Positions 1 to 5,454 of a stretch of 25,786 bases of DNA are shown here, one piece after another (position 1 is the first letter of the stretch; every line of letters starts with the position of its first letter). The DNA is from a virus: IMG/VR virus record IMGVR_UViG_3300031997_000057, positions 1 through 25,786 of that record; one strand, written 5' to 3'. The notes beneath the pieces were generated by a model. The model ran no database searches. It had not been told where the DNA came from and saw only the letters and a program-made list of their open reading frames with translations. The position numbers and the translations under genes are program-made.

Positions 1-17
1 GACAGGAGGAAGAAAAA

Positions 18-209
18 ATGACGAAGATGAGTGATATTAAAATCAAGGCTAGGATTATCGTTCACAAAGAACGAACTGCTTACCTAAGAAGTCATGGCGA
101 GGAGGCTCCTAGCTACCGAGCATTTCATGAGATTTGTTCAGGTGAATTGGACGAGCAGGTCGAAAGGAAAATCCTAGAACTGATGGAAATACAAAAAGAA
201 AAGACTTGA
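18..209 (+). CDS. Small hypothetical phage protein (63 aa)
   Basis: I do not recognise this 63-residue protein. The start is well supported by AGGAGG ten bases upstream. The product is charged, with no membrane segment, signal peptide or cysteine motif. Its last six residues, IQKEKT, are identical to the end of the HD protein at 740-1174, because the 3' end of each gene lies inside a duplicated 56-bp segment (188-243 and 1153-1208). A sigma70-type promoter for the next gene overlaps its stop codon. It is probably an early accessory protein. Real coding is likely from the RBS and tight context; function is unknown. Confidence 0.7.
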   Translation: MTKMSDIKIKARIIVHKERTAYLRSHGEEAPSYRAFHEICSGELDEQVERKILELMEIQKEKT

Positions 210-243
210 CAATCATACAATTATGCTATACAATAAGGTTGAA
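188..243 (+). repeat. 56-bp direct repeat, copy 1 (carries promoter)
   Basis: This segment matches 1153-1208 at 55 of 56 positions; the only difference is T213 versus G1178. It holds the last codons of one gene and a complete sigma70-type promoter. It therefore looks like a duplicated gene-boundary cassette. Confidence 0.95.
206..234 (+). promoter_or_regulatory. Sigma70-type promoter, TTGACA-17-TACAAT
   Basis: TTGACA at 206-211 is followed by a 17-bp spacer and TACAAT at 229-234. Transcription would begin near 241, leaving a leader of about 14 nt before the ATG at 255. The consensus match and spacing are seen directly; the transcription start is inferred. Host RNA polymerase would be expected to use it early. 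Confidence 0.85.
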
Positions 244-254
244 GGGAAAGAGAA

Positions 255-740
255 ATGACAGACAACTACGAAAGAATCCATGTGTTTGAGAAGGCGGGAC
301 TGGGGAAAGCCCCGTTCAAGTACATTGGTGCGAGTCAGTTAGGGAGTTCTTGCCAGTTTTGCGGGACGGGTATTTTGTACCAGTTCTGGGTTAGGTCCAC
401 GGACGGAAAAGAGTTTTATGTCGGGTCCGAGTGCATCTACAAGTCGGGAGATTCCGGCCTGCGTCGAGTGGTCGAGCAGGAAGTCAAGAAGTTCAAGAAA
501 ATCAGAGAAGACGAGCGGATAAAAGCTGCGAAGGGAAATCTTGAGATGCTCAAGGATACGTTCCAGACACTGCGGCATCCGCTGGCAGACAGGGGAAATT
601 TCTTCCGCGAGAAATCCCTGTACGATTACGCAGTCTACCTGTTCAAGTGGGGCGGACAGTCGGGTAAGTTACGGGCTGTTCGCATGGTGGAGGGATACTT
701 GAAGGGAGTTAAAAAAGAGATTCAGGAGGTGACAGCATAA
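255..740 (+). CDS. Putative zinc-binding phage protein (161 aa)
   Basis: The N-terminal half has a C33-x2-C36 pair followed by a hydrophobic/aromatic stretch and the segment FYVGSEC, with C60. This looks like a small treble-clef or zinc-ribbon domain of the kind seen in many uncharacterised phage proteins (from memory, not a search). Residues 70-105 are rich in Lys and Glu and probably helical. The start follows GAAGGGAAAGAG and lies about 14 nt after the predicted transcription start of the 206-234 promoter. The stop TAA overlaps the next ATG (TAATG), so the two genes are translationally coupled. Function is unknown; nucleic-acid binding is a guess from the fold. Confidence 0.8.
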   Translation: MTDNYERIHVFEKAGLGKAPFKYIGASQLGSSCQFCGTGILYQFWVRSTDGKEFYVGSECIYKSGDSGLRRVVEQEVKKFKKIREDERIKAAKGNLEMLKDTFQTLRHPLADRGNFFREKSLYDYAVYLFKWGGQSGKLRAVRMVEGYLKGVKKEIQEVTA

Positions 741-1174
741 TGGGAAATTCATTCAAAGTGTACGAGTCGGCCTTGCGGTTTGCGGCTGCAGTTCATCGGG
801 ACCAGAAAGACAAAAGAGGGGAGCCGTACATTCAGCACGTTATTCGGGTTTCTACTGCGGTGGACGGGGCGTTGCTAAAAACGGTTGCCCTGCTTCATGA
901 TACGATTGAGGATGGTGTTTCCGAGCGGTATCTTCTGACCATGTTCTCTGAAGAGATAGTCGGTTTGGTAAAGACCCTGTCTCGCAAACCAGATGAAAGT
1001 TATAACAAGTATATTGACCGAGTTAGGGAAAATCCTCGGGCTACGGCAGTCAAGATAGCTGACCTGAAAGACAATACGGACCTTGCCCGGATGCCTACTC
1101 CTACGGATAGGGACATCGCCCGGACGCGTAAGTATCTGAAAGCATTGAAGAGAATACAAAAAGAAAAGACTTGA
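740..1174 (+). CDS. Single-domain HD phosphohydrolase, RelA/SpoT-like (small alarmone hydrolase-like)
   Basis: The 144-residue protein is nearly all one HD domain of the RelA/SpoT/MESH1 type. It has H19 in the first helix, then a GEPYIQH segment with H33. The HD pair is at 53-54 inside LLHDTIEDG, with E57-D58. The segment KIADLKDN, with D108, is near residues 105-112. This order (H, H, HD..ED, D) is that of metal-dependent (p)ppGpp 3'-pyrophosphohydrolases. No synthetase, TGS or ACT domain is present. By family it would degrade alarmone or a related nucleotide in the cytoplasm. A phage could use it to blunt the stringent response (inference). Its 3' end lies in the duplicated promoter segment, so it shares the C-terminus IQKEKT with the first gene. 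Confidence 0.82.
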   Translation: MGNSFKVYESALRFAAAVHRDQKDKRGEPYIQHVIRVSTAVDGALLKTVALLHDTIEDGVSERYLLTMFSEEIVGLVKTLSRKPDESYNKYIDRVRENPRATAVKIADLKDNTDLARMPTPTDRDIARTRKYLKALKRIQKEKT

Positions 1175-1208
1175 CAAGCATACAATTATGCTATACAATA
1201 AGGTTGAA
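1153..1208 (+). repeat. 56-bp direct repeat, copy 2 (carries promoter)
   Basis: This is the second copy of the 188-243 segment, offset by 965 bp, with one mismatch. It again spans the end of one gene and the promoter of the next. Confidence 0.95.
1171..1199 (+). promoter_or_regulatory. Sigma70-type promoter, TTGACA-17-TACAAT
   Basis: TTGACA is at 1171-1176 and TACAAT at 1194-1199, with a 17-bp spacer identical to the 206-234 promoter except for one base. Transcription would start near 1206. This excludes the in-frame ATG at 1188 as the start of the next gene and favours 1224. Confidence 0.85.
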
Positions 1209-1223
1209 AGGAAGGAAAAAAGA

Positions 1224-1433
1224 ATGTACACGACGATTGACTTCAAGAGCAAGAAGGCACTGAAAGAGGCTGTGGCTGCTGGTAAGTCTGTCTATTACTA
1301 CCAGCCGGGACCATTCGGGGGAAATGTTCCTACCGAGGGGACGATTTTTCTTGAGGGTCCGCACTACCCGAAGCCCCATACTTGGTATGCTCAGGCCGAG
1401 GCCAAGGGTGGGAGAATCGTGAAGGTGAAGTAA
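1224..1433 (+). CDS. Small conserved-looking phage protein (69 aa)
   Basis: The protein starts MYTTIDFKSK and has a short helical N-terminus. It is followed by a beta-rich part with the segments YQPGPFGG and LEGPHYPKPH. That pattern recalls small hypothetical proteins in other phages (memory, not a search). The ATG at 1224 is chosen because AAGGAAGG precedes it and the predicted transcription start lies near 1206, downstream of the in-frame ATG at 1188. No catalytic motif is visible. It is the first gene after the second promoter copy. Confidence 0.72.
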   Translation: MYTTIDFKSKKALKEAVAAGKSVYYYQPGPFGGNVPTEGTIFLEGPHYPKPHTWYAQAEAKGGRIVKVK

Positions 1434-1443
1434 GGGGGACTAA

Positions 1444-1695
1444 ATGCCTAAACTTGAGACAAAGGGAAATCATCTGGAGATTGACGGTAAGAGGGTTCTC
1501 AAGGGCTGGGAGTCTTTTTCCGGGTGGTACTGGTTCGGAGTCGAGAAGGTCGAGTCGGACCCGGGGATGTGGTTCGGGTTGGTTCAGGGATTTGAGGATG
1601 AGTGGGGATACTTCTCTGAAGCTGAACTAAAATCGAATCGCATGATTTGGAAAATCAAGGCGTGCGACCTGCCGATTGCGGGAAGGAGACAGTGA
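1444..1695 (+). CDS. Small hypothetical phage protein (83 aa)
   Basis: This 83-residue protein is rich in Trp, Gly and Glu (GWYWFGVEKV, FGLVQGFEDEWGYFS) and ends ACDLPIAGRRQ. It looks like a compact beta protein of the kind found in phage early regions. A purine-rich GGGGGAC precedes the ATG. The stop TGA overlaps the ATG of the next gene (TGATG), indicating translational coupling. A second open frame over this stretch (1382-1630) is a shadow. Function is unknown. Confidence 0.75.
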   Translation: MPKLETKGNHLEIDGKRVLKGWESFSGWYWFGVEKVESDPGMWFGLVQGFEDEWGYFSEAELKSNRMIWKIKACDLPIAGRRQ

Positions 1696-1958
1696 TGGGA
1701 AAACAAAAGAATCTTTGTGGGAAGTCCCGGAAGGTCGATGCTCCTTATGCGGTCTTTCGGTCCGAGGATGGTTGGGAGTGGAAGGTTCTGAAGACTTATC
1801 AGGCTCCTGAAGAGGAGAGTTTAAATCCTTACGCTCGTTGGTTCTGTTCTGTTTCGTCTCCGTTCACTCATGGTGGGTACGATATGGGAGATGTTTATGT
1901 CAGAGATGTCGGACCCGAGCTTGTGGCTGCCGAGGCTATTTTTCTGGAGGGGAGATAA
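1695..1958 (+). CDS. Small hypothetical phage protein (87 aa)
   Basis: The 87-residue product carries an aromatic-rich core (EDGWEWKVLKTYQ, NPYARWFCSV, GGYDMGDVYV). This suggests a small beta-sheet domain; no known motif is recognised. The ATG at 1695 is preferred over upstream in-frame starts. It overlaps the previous stop by one base and has GGAAGGAG eight bases upstream. It sits in a run of similarly sized unknown genes, typical of phage host-takeover clusters. Confidence 0.75.
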   Translation: MGKQKNLCGKSRKVDAPYAVFRSEDGWEWKVLKTYQAPEEESLNPYARWFCSVSSPFTHGGYDMGDVYVRDVGPELVAAEAIFLEGR

Positions 1959-1961
1959 CTG

Positions 1962-2279
1962 ATGGCTACGAAAAAAGAATTTGGCACAGTTAATATCAGA
2001 GGCGTTTCAGTTCGTATTTATAAAGTTTCTTTGTCTGTTTCGGGGTTGCCGCTGATGCATTGGTTTTGTGCCTATGCGACCATTAAGGGTTCCAGCGCGT
2101 TGTCGGATTCTTTTCTTTCTCCGCAGACTTGGCGGGATGGAGATGAGTTTGGGGTTGATACGGCGCAACTTAGGAACACAAAACAACCGCTGGATTTAAA
2201 GTTATTGGACTGTCTTAATCAGATTTCTGTTTGTATTGAGGCCGCTCAGTCGGCCTTAAAAAGGAGTAAAAATGTCTAA
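1962..2279 (+). CDS. Hypothetical phage protein (105 aa)
   Basis: I recognise no family. The first 60 residues are beta-prone with scattered hydrophobics (VNIRGVSVRIYKVSLSV, LMHWFCAYATI). The C-terminal third (QPLDLKLLDCLNQISVC) is probably helical. GGAGGGGAGAT precedes the start. Its last eight bases overlap the next gene, whose SD (AAGGAG) lies inside this coding sequence. Confidence 0.7.
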   Translation: MATKKEFGTVNIRGVSVRIYKVSLSVSGLPLMHWFCAYATIKGSSALSDSFLSPQTWRDGDEFGVDTAQLRNTKQPLDLKLLDCLNQISVCIEAAQSALKRSKNV

Positions 2280-2481
2280 GACAAAAAAGGCAGGGATGGA
2301 TTCTTACACGGCCTGTTCTATTGCGGAGGGGTTCTGCGGGTATGAGCCTGATGAGGATGAACTTCATGAGGCTTGGCAGTTTCTTATTGGCACAGGGTTG
2401 TGTTGGAGCTTGCAGGGTTGGTACGGGCGGACGGCTGTCCAGCTGATTGATGCGGGTATCTGTAGAGCCGCGAAGGAGTAA
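2272..2481 (+). CDS. Small phage protein of a common early-region type (69 aa)
   Basis: The protein contains AWQFLIGTGLCWSLQGWYGR followed by AVQLIDAGIC. This resembles small phage proteins of about 60-70 residues that share a tryptophan-rich turn and a C-terminal helix ending LI..G.C (recalled pattern, not a search). The start has AAGGAG at a good distance and overlaps the previous gene by eight bases. Function is unknown. Confidence 0.77.
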   Translation: MSKTKKAGMDSYTACSIAEGFCGYEPDEDELHEAWQFLIGTGLCWSLQGWYGRTAVQLIDAGICRAAKE

Positions 2482-2482
2482 A

Positions 2483-2827
2483 ATGTCCCGGTTCAAGTTT
2501 GGGAAAATCCATTGGGATATCGGACCTGATGGAAGACCTGTCTGGAGCGTTCTGTTCCCTTGGGGTATTGAGATTAGAGAAACGGAACAGGAAGCACTGA
2601 CAGCTAGTGCAATCTGGCACTTTTTTAGGGAGAAGAAAATGACAATAGGAAGAAAGCACTTTAGGAAAATCGCTGCGGAGATTAGGGAGATAGCTGACCC
2701 GTCCGCCCGGACGGCGGCTTCTGTGGCGGTTGGAAAAGCTTTGCGGGAGATGAATCCTAGATTTGATTGGAGTATTTGGGAGAAAGCTTGCGATGTTGAG
2801 GGGCTGAAGGTTTCTCCAATTTTATAA
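2483..2827 (+). CDS. Hypothetical phage protein, apparent fusion of two small domains (114 aa)
   Basis: Residues 1-50 form a Trp-rich beta segment (GKIHWDIGPDGRPVWSVLFP). Residues 53-114 (MTIGRKHFRKIAA, then ALREMNPRFDWSIWEKAC) resemble a free-standing phage protein of about 60 residues that normally begins at the internal Met. An internal ATG at 2639 has a purine-rich AGGGAGAAG upstream, so the second domain could also be made separately. The start at 2483 has AAGGAG and follows the preceding stop by one base. The 2805-2828 promoter lies inside its 3' end. Confidence 0.75.
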   Translation: MSRFKFGKIHWDIGPDGRPVWSVLFPWGIEIRETEQEALTASAIWHFFREKKMTIGRKHFRKIAAEIREIADPSARTAASVAVGKALREMNPRFDWSIWEKACDVEGLKVSPIL

Positions 2828-2828
2828 T
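2805..2828 (+). promoter_or_regulatory. Phage-type promoter motif TGAAR-N13-TATAATACT, copy A
   Basis: TGAAG at 2805-2809 and TATAAT at 2823-2828 (continuing ACT) are separated by exactly 13 bp. Three other sites in the window have the same spacing (10277, 21440, 22332). No TTGACA lies at the usual distance. The layout resembles activator-box promoters such as T4 middle promoters, where a MotA box lies 11-13 bp before the -10. Predicted start of transcription is near 2835, before the gene at 2855. Confidence 0.65.
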
Positions 2829-2854
2829 ACTTATAGGTGAAAGGAAAAACGCTG

Positions 2855-3145
2855 ATGTCAGAACTTGACCTTGGTAAAATTATTTTGGAGAATACGACTC
2901 CGCCTCACAATAAGTATTACATCATGAAGTTCTCAAAAGCGGAGGACTTTAGTTATGTAATTAGATATCGTTATGGCAGGCGTGTTTGGCAGTGGCAGAC
3001 GCGGGAGGACCACGGGATTAAGGGCGTAAAGACTTTTACTTACAAACGAAAGGCGATTATTTGGATTAAAAATAATTTGTACAATAGGTCAAAGCGTGGG
3101 TATAAGGTTCAGGGTCTTCCCACGCTTGACCTTGAGAGATTTTGA
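2855..3145 (+). CDS. Hypothetical basic phage protein (96 aa)
   Basis: The 96-residue protein is basic and aromatic-rich (VIRYRYGRRVWQWQTRED, then KRKAIIWIKNNLYNRSKRGY). Nucleic-acid binding is possible, but no known motif is visible. ATG at 2855 is preferred to GTG at 2837, because GAAAGGA lies upstream of it and the predicted transcript from copy A of the phage promoter starts near 2835. Its stop overlaps the next start (TGATG). Confidence 0.7.
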   Translation: MSELDLGKIILENTTPPHNKYYIMKFSKAEDFSYVIRYRYGRRVWQWQTREDHGIKGVKTFTYKRKAIIWIKNNLYNRSKRGYKVQGLPTLDLERF

Positions 3146-3528
3146 TGGATAAGTCTTTGGAGTATAATCGGTTTGTGTGGCAAGAAGGAGACTTTGAAAT
3201 GGTGGCTCCTACGAAAGTACGATTCCGAATATACTTCAAAGCAGATGGTCGTCTTTATTTTAATAGTAATTTTAGAAAAGAGCTAGACGGAAATCGGGTG
3301 ATGTTGCGGGTCAATAGGGATTTGAATATGCTGGCAGTCATTGTATCGCCCGTTGGTCAGGCCGTTCCCAAATGTGGTCATATCTGTATTCAGGCATTTA
3401 AAAAGCAGTTCCCGGCTTTGCAGACGGTTGTAGGAAAATCCTTTTCTTTGGACGGGTGGTTCAATTGGGGGAAGTCGGCGCAAGTATATTTTGCAAGCCT
3501 TGAAAGTCCAATTTTAAACTGGGTGTAA
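3145..3528 (+). CDS. Hypothetical phage protein (127 aa)
   Basis: No family is recognised. The body is beta-prone (VRFRIYFKADGRLYFNS, NMLAVIVSPVG) with a single Cys pair around PKCGHICIQ. Two starts are plausible. ATG 3145 overlaps the previous stop, consistent with coupling. ATG 3199 has a much better SD (AAGGAG, eight bases upstream) and would give a 109-residue product beginning MVAPTKVRF. I report the longer form but consider the shorter one equally likely. Confidence 0.65.
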   Translation: MDKSLEYNRFVWQEGDFEMVAPTKVRFRIYFKADGRLYFNSNFRKELDGNRVMLRVNRDLNMLAVIVSPVGQAVPKCGHICIQAFKKQFPALQTVVGKSFSLDGWFNWGKSAQVYFASLESPILNWV

Positions 3529-3529
3529 A

Positions 3530-3712
3530 ATGAGCAATGAAAAATATGAAGCCATGACGGCTGAGCAGATAATTAACTTCCGAAAAGTTCTAGCAGACAT
3601 GATTGGTCCGTGGGCTTTACTGATGCCCGACAGAGAGATAGAGAATGTACGGAATGTGCTGCAAGATAAACTCAACAAATTCACAGAAGACAAAATAGGA
3701 GAAAACAAATGA
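3530..3712 (+). CDS. Small hypothetical protein (60 aa)
   Basis: This short, mostly helical, charged protein has one hydrophobic patch (FRKVLADMIGPWALLMPD). The start is one base after the previous stop, with no strong SD, so translational coupling is likely. Its stop overlaps the next ATG (ATGA). Function is unknown. Confidence 0.62.
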   Translation: MSNEKYEAMTAEQIINFRKVLADMIGPWALLMPDREIENVRNVLQDKLNKFTEDKIGENK

Positions 3713-4176
3713 AACCTTTTTATGAAGATGAAAATGTTAAAATTCAAGTGGGAGAGGAGGCCGACAATGCGATTATGGTCCTTGACGAAAAGAACCTTCC
3801 GTATTTTATTGTCAAAGCCCCAGTTCGTCCGGAGCATTTTCCAGTAGCTGGGGTTAAAATATTTGTGACCAAGAACACAGACACAGGTAAACTTACAACG
3901 AAGTTGTGTGTTGAGGATTCTGTGGCAGATGATGCTCCGTCTGACCAAGCTCCAAAACGGTCTGTTTACAGTTTGACCACTTTGTCGGAGCAGGGTTCTA
4001 TCAGGCCGGAACTGGAGAGGATTATCAACGGGTTTGTTAGCCGTGAATATGTCGATTCTGATAAAATTTCATTTACCGATTATTCTGATTGTAAGGATTT
4101 GAGGTCGGCACTTCAGCGGATGGGGGTTCCTGATTCTGTGGCTGATGGAATGCTAAAAACAGAAAAAAGCGATTGA
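3709..4176 (+). CDS. Hypothetical acidic phage protein (155 aa)
   Basis: This is an acidic protein with a beta-rich N-terminal part (NVKIQVGEEADNAIMVLDE) and a linker rich in Asp, Ala and Pro near residues 65-80. The C-terminal helical part ends RMGVPDSVADGMLKTEKSD. No catalytic motif is seen. TAGGAG precedes the start, which overlaps the previous stop as ATGA. It is the last gene before the 4177-4411 control region, and a sigma70-type promoter overlaps its stop codon. Confidence 0.7.
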   Translation: MKPFYEDENVKIQVGEEADNAIMVLDEKNLPYFIVKAPVRPEHFPVAGVKIFVTKNTDTGKLTTKLCVEDSVADDAPSDQAPKRSVYSLTTLSEQGSIRPELERIINGFVSREYVDSDKISFTDYSDCKDLRSALQRMGVPDSVADGMLKTEKSD

Positions 4177-4201
4177 CAATGTTAAATGTCTTGGGCATAA
4201 T
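4173..4201 (+). promoter_or_regulatory. Sigma70-type promoter, TTGACA-17-CATAAT
   Basis: TTGACA at 4173-4178, a 17-bp spacer and CATAAT at 4196-4201 form a good promoter. It would start transcription near 4208. The transcript would have a leader of about 200 nt before the ATG at 4412, containing the pyrimidine tract and the strong hairpin described separately. Confidence 0.8.
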
Positions 4202-4240
4202 ACAGATGCCCAATGTTTCTTTCCTTTCCTTTCTTGTCGG

Positions 4241-4276
4241 GGGCGGGGTGGGTGTTCGCAAGCATCCATCCCGCCC
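4241..4276 (+). other. Very stable RNA hairpin in the 4208 leader
   Basis: GGGCGGG (4241-4247) pairs with CCCGCCC (4270-4276). The next seven positions on each side (4248-4254 with 4263-4269) also pair, including two G-U wobbles, around the loop TTCGCAAG. No U-tract follows directly, so it is not a classical intrinsic terminator. A leader structure, attenuator, RNA-stabilising element or protein-binding site fits better. Confidence 0.75.
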
Positions 4277-4291
4277 AATCTACCCATATAA

Positions 4292-4354
4292 AAATGAAAG
4301 TTTTTCATAAGTGTATGATTGTAATGTATTTATATGTACTTTTTTCTTTCATTT
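4292..4354. repeat. 9-bp inverted repeat in AT-rich spacer
   Basis: AAATGAAAG (4292-4300) and its reverse complement CTTTCATTT (4346-4354) flank 45 bp of AT-rich sequence just upstream of the 4359 promoter. It could be a two-half-site operator or part of an origin. The length is short enough that chance remains possible. Confidence 0.45.
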
Positions 4355-4358
4355 GATA

Positions 4359-4386
4359 TTGACAAATGACAAATACATGTTATAAT
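4359..4386 (+). promoter_or_regulatory. Sigma70-type promoter, TTGACA-16-TATAAT with TG extension
   Basis: A perfect TTGACA (4359-4364), a 16-bp spacer and a perfect TATAAT (4381-4386) preceded by TGT give the strongest promoter in the window. Transcription would start near 4393. This excludes the in-frame ATG at 4391 as a start and supports ATG 4412. Confidence 0.9.
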
Positions 4387-4411
4387 AACAATGGAAGGAA
4401 AGGAAAGACAA

Positions 4412-4903
4412 ATGAACGCTCATGGTTGGCAACGCGGATGGCAAGAAGTAAAAAAATCGGATTTGAGAGGGGTTGGGCATATGTTTAAGTTTGGAATACT
4501 CTCTGCTTCTGCGGACCTCTCCGGGAAACAGATTGATAAGCTTACAGAAGTCTTTCAGGACTTCAATGTTCTGGACGTTATCTCTTTTCCTGTTGTTCCT
4601 GCGGTGGTTGGAATTTCTAGACGGGTTGTTGGGCATGACCCCGTTCCTGAAATATCTTTTCTTGACGTTATAAAAAAGTCTGATATCGTTCTGCTCTTCC
4701 CGTCAGACCCGGAGTATTCAGAAAGCCGTGTGTGGGATGCGGTTGCGGTTCTTCGTGATTCTTTGCGGAAGCCCTTCATGATTATATATCCTGATGGGAC
4801 TGTTGATTTTGACTTCTCTGCGTTCCCCGAGCCTGAGTGGTTGACTGCTGCGAAGAGGGGGAAAGAGAAGAAAGAAAGTTTTGTTTACAAATTTGATTAT
4901 TAA
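4412..4903 (+). CDS. Putative Rossmann-like protein (SLOG / deoxyribosyltransferase-like, tentative) (163 aa)
   Basis: After the N-terminal 25 residues, alternating strands and helices follow: FKFGILSASADLSGKQ, NVLDVISFPVVPAVVG, SDIVLLFPSDPEYSESR, and KPFMIIYPDG. The third element is a strand, an acidic loop and a helix with Ser-Arg-x-Trp. It recalls nucleoside 2-deoxyribosyltransferase and SLOG folds, where this loop binds a nucleotide ligand. I see no complete active-site signature, so this is only a fold guess. ATG 4412 is chosen over 4391 because the predicted transcription start is near 4393 and AAGGAAAG lies upstream. It is the first gene from the strongest promoter. Confidence 0.72.
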   Translation: MNAHGWQRGWQEVKKSDLRGVGHMFKFGILSASADLSGKQIDKLTEVFQDFNVLDVISFPVVPAVVGISRRVVGHDPVPEISFLDVIKKSDIVLLFPSDPEYSESRVWDAVAVLRDSLRKPFMIIYPDGTVDFDFSAFPEPEWLTAAKRGKEKKESFVYKFDY

Positions 4904-4914
4904 GGAAGGAAAGA

Positions 4915-5454
4915 ATGGAAAAACTCACACAGGAAACGGTTCTTCGGATTGTGGAGCAGGTGGCTGGGAGTCAGTTGTACTTTGCGCAAATAAAATATGA
5001 CCGACAGGAGTTGGTGAACGAAGCTTACGTTGCCGTTATGGAAGCTATGAAGAGAAAGAAGAATCTGACTCCAATGGAAGTCACGACTATCGCAAAAAGG
5101 ACTCTTATCAACTGGAAACTTATGCAGGCTTCTCAGCTATCAATTCCTGCTGGCTCTGTATACAAAGTTTTTAGGGATGGGCGGCTGACTTCTGGAGTCT
5201 TTGTTGATAAGTTTGACTATGTTGGTGCATGTCCTTCCGGAGAAAAACTTCATGACTTGGCAATCGTTTCTGCGCGGGTCCGTGGAAAACTTAAACGGAC
5301 GGAGCGGTATGTCTTGGATGTATTGCTGGGTGGGGGAAATATTTCAGAGGCTTGGAAAGACCTTAAAAAACGGAAGGTCAAGGATTCTAAGCGTAAGGCA
5401 TATGAAGCCGTTCCTGTGATTCGTAAAATGTTCGTGCAAGAACTTCATGCCTGA
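4915..5454 (+). CDS. Putative phage sigma-like transcription factor (179 aa)
   Basis: Residues 28-80 resemble sigma region 2: YDRQELVNEAYVAVMEAM corresponds to the DLxQEG helix, and TIAKRTLINWKLMQASQ to the later helix, followed by SIPAG. Residues 125-175 (KRTERYVLDVLLGGG, then EAWKDLKKRKVKDSKRKAY) could be a region 4 helix-turn-helix. The length matches small ECF-type or phage sigma factors. The aromatic-rich region 2.3 is weak, so confidence is moderate. AAGGAAGG precedes the start. Transcribed from the strong 4359 promoter just before primase, it is the best candidate in the window to direct RNA polymerase to phage-specific promoters. Confidence 0.62.
   Translation: MEKLTQETVLRIVEQVAGSQLYFAQIKYDRQELVNEAYVAVMEAMKRKKNLTPMEVTTIAKRTLINWKLMQASQLSIPAGSVYKVFRDGRLTSGVFVDKFDYVGACPSGEKLHDLAIVSARVRGKLKRTERYVLDVLLGGGNISEAWKDLKKRKVKDSKRKAYEAVPVIRKMFVQELHA

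Larger units (their letters stand above)
4177..4411 (+). other. Non-coding control region (possible sRNA locus or origin)
   Basis: This is the longest gene-free stretch in the window. It contains two sigma70-type promoters (4173-4201 and 4359-4386), a pyrimidine tract (4216-4234) and a GC-rich hairpin (4241-4276). An AT-rich segment (4282-4390) holds a 9-bp inverted repeat. No convincing ORF is present. It immediately precedes the sigma-factor/primase/helicase cluster, so a regulatory leader, a small RNA or a replication origin are all possible. None can be proven from sequence alone. Confidence 0.6.

Noticed and set aside
1188-1223. ATG 1188 as start of the 69-aa gene
   Set aside because: It lies within the promoter, so it would not be in the transcript from that promoter.
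4391-4411. ATG 4391 as start of the Rossmann-like gene
   Set aside because: It lies upstream of the predicted transcription start of the 4359 promoter, and the SD is downstream of it. ATG 4412 fits.
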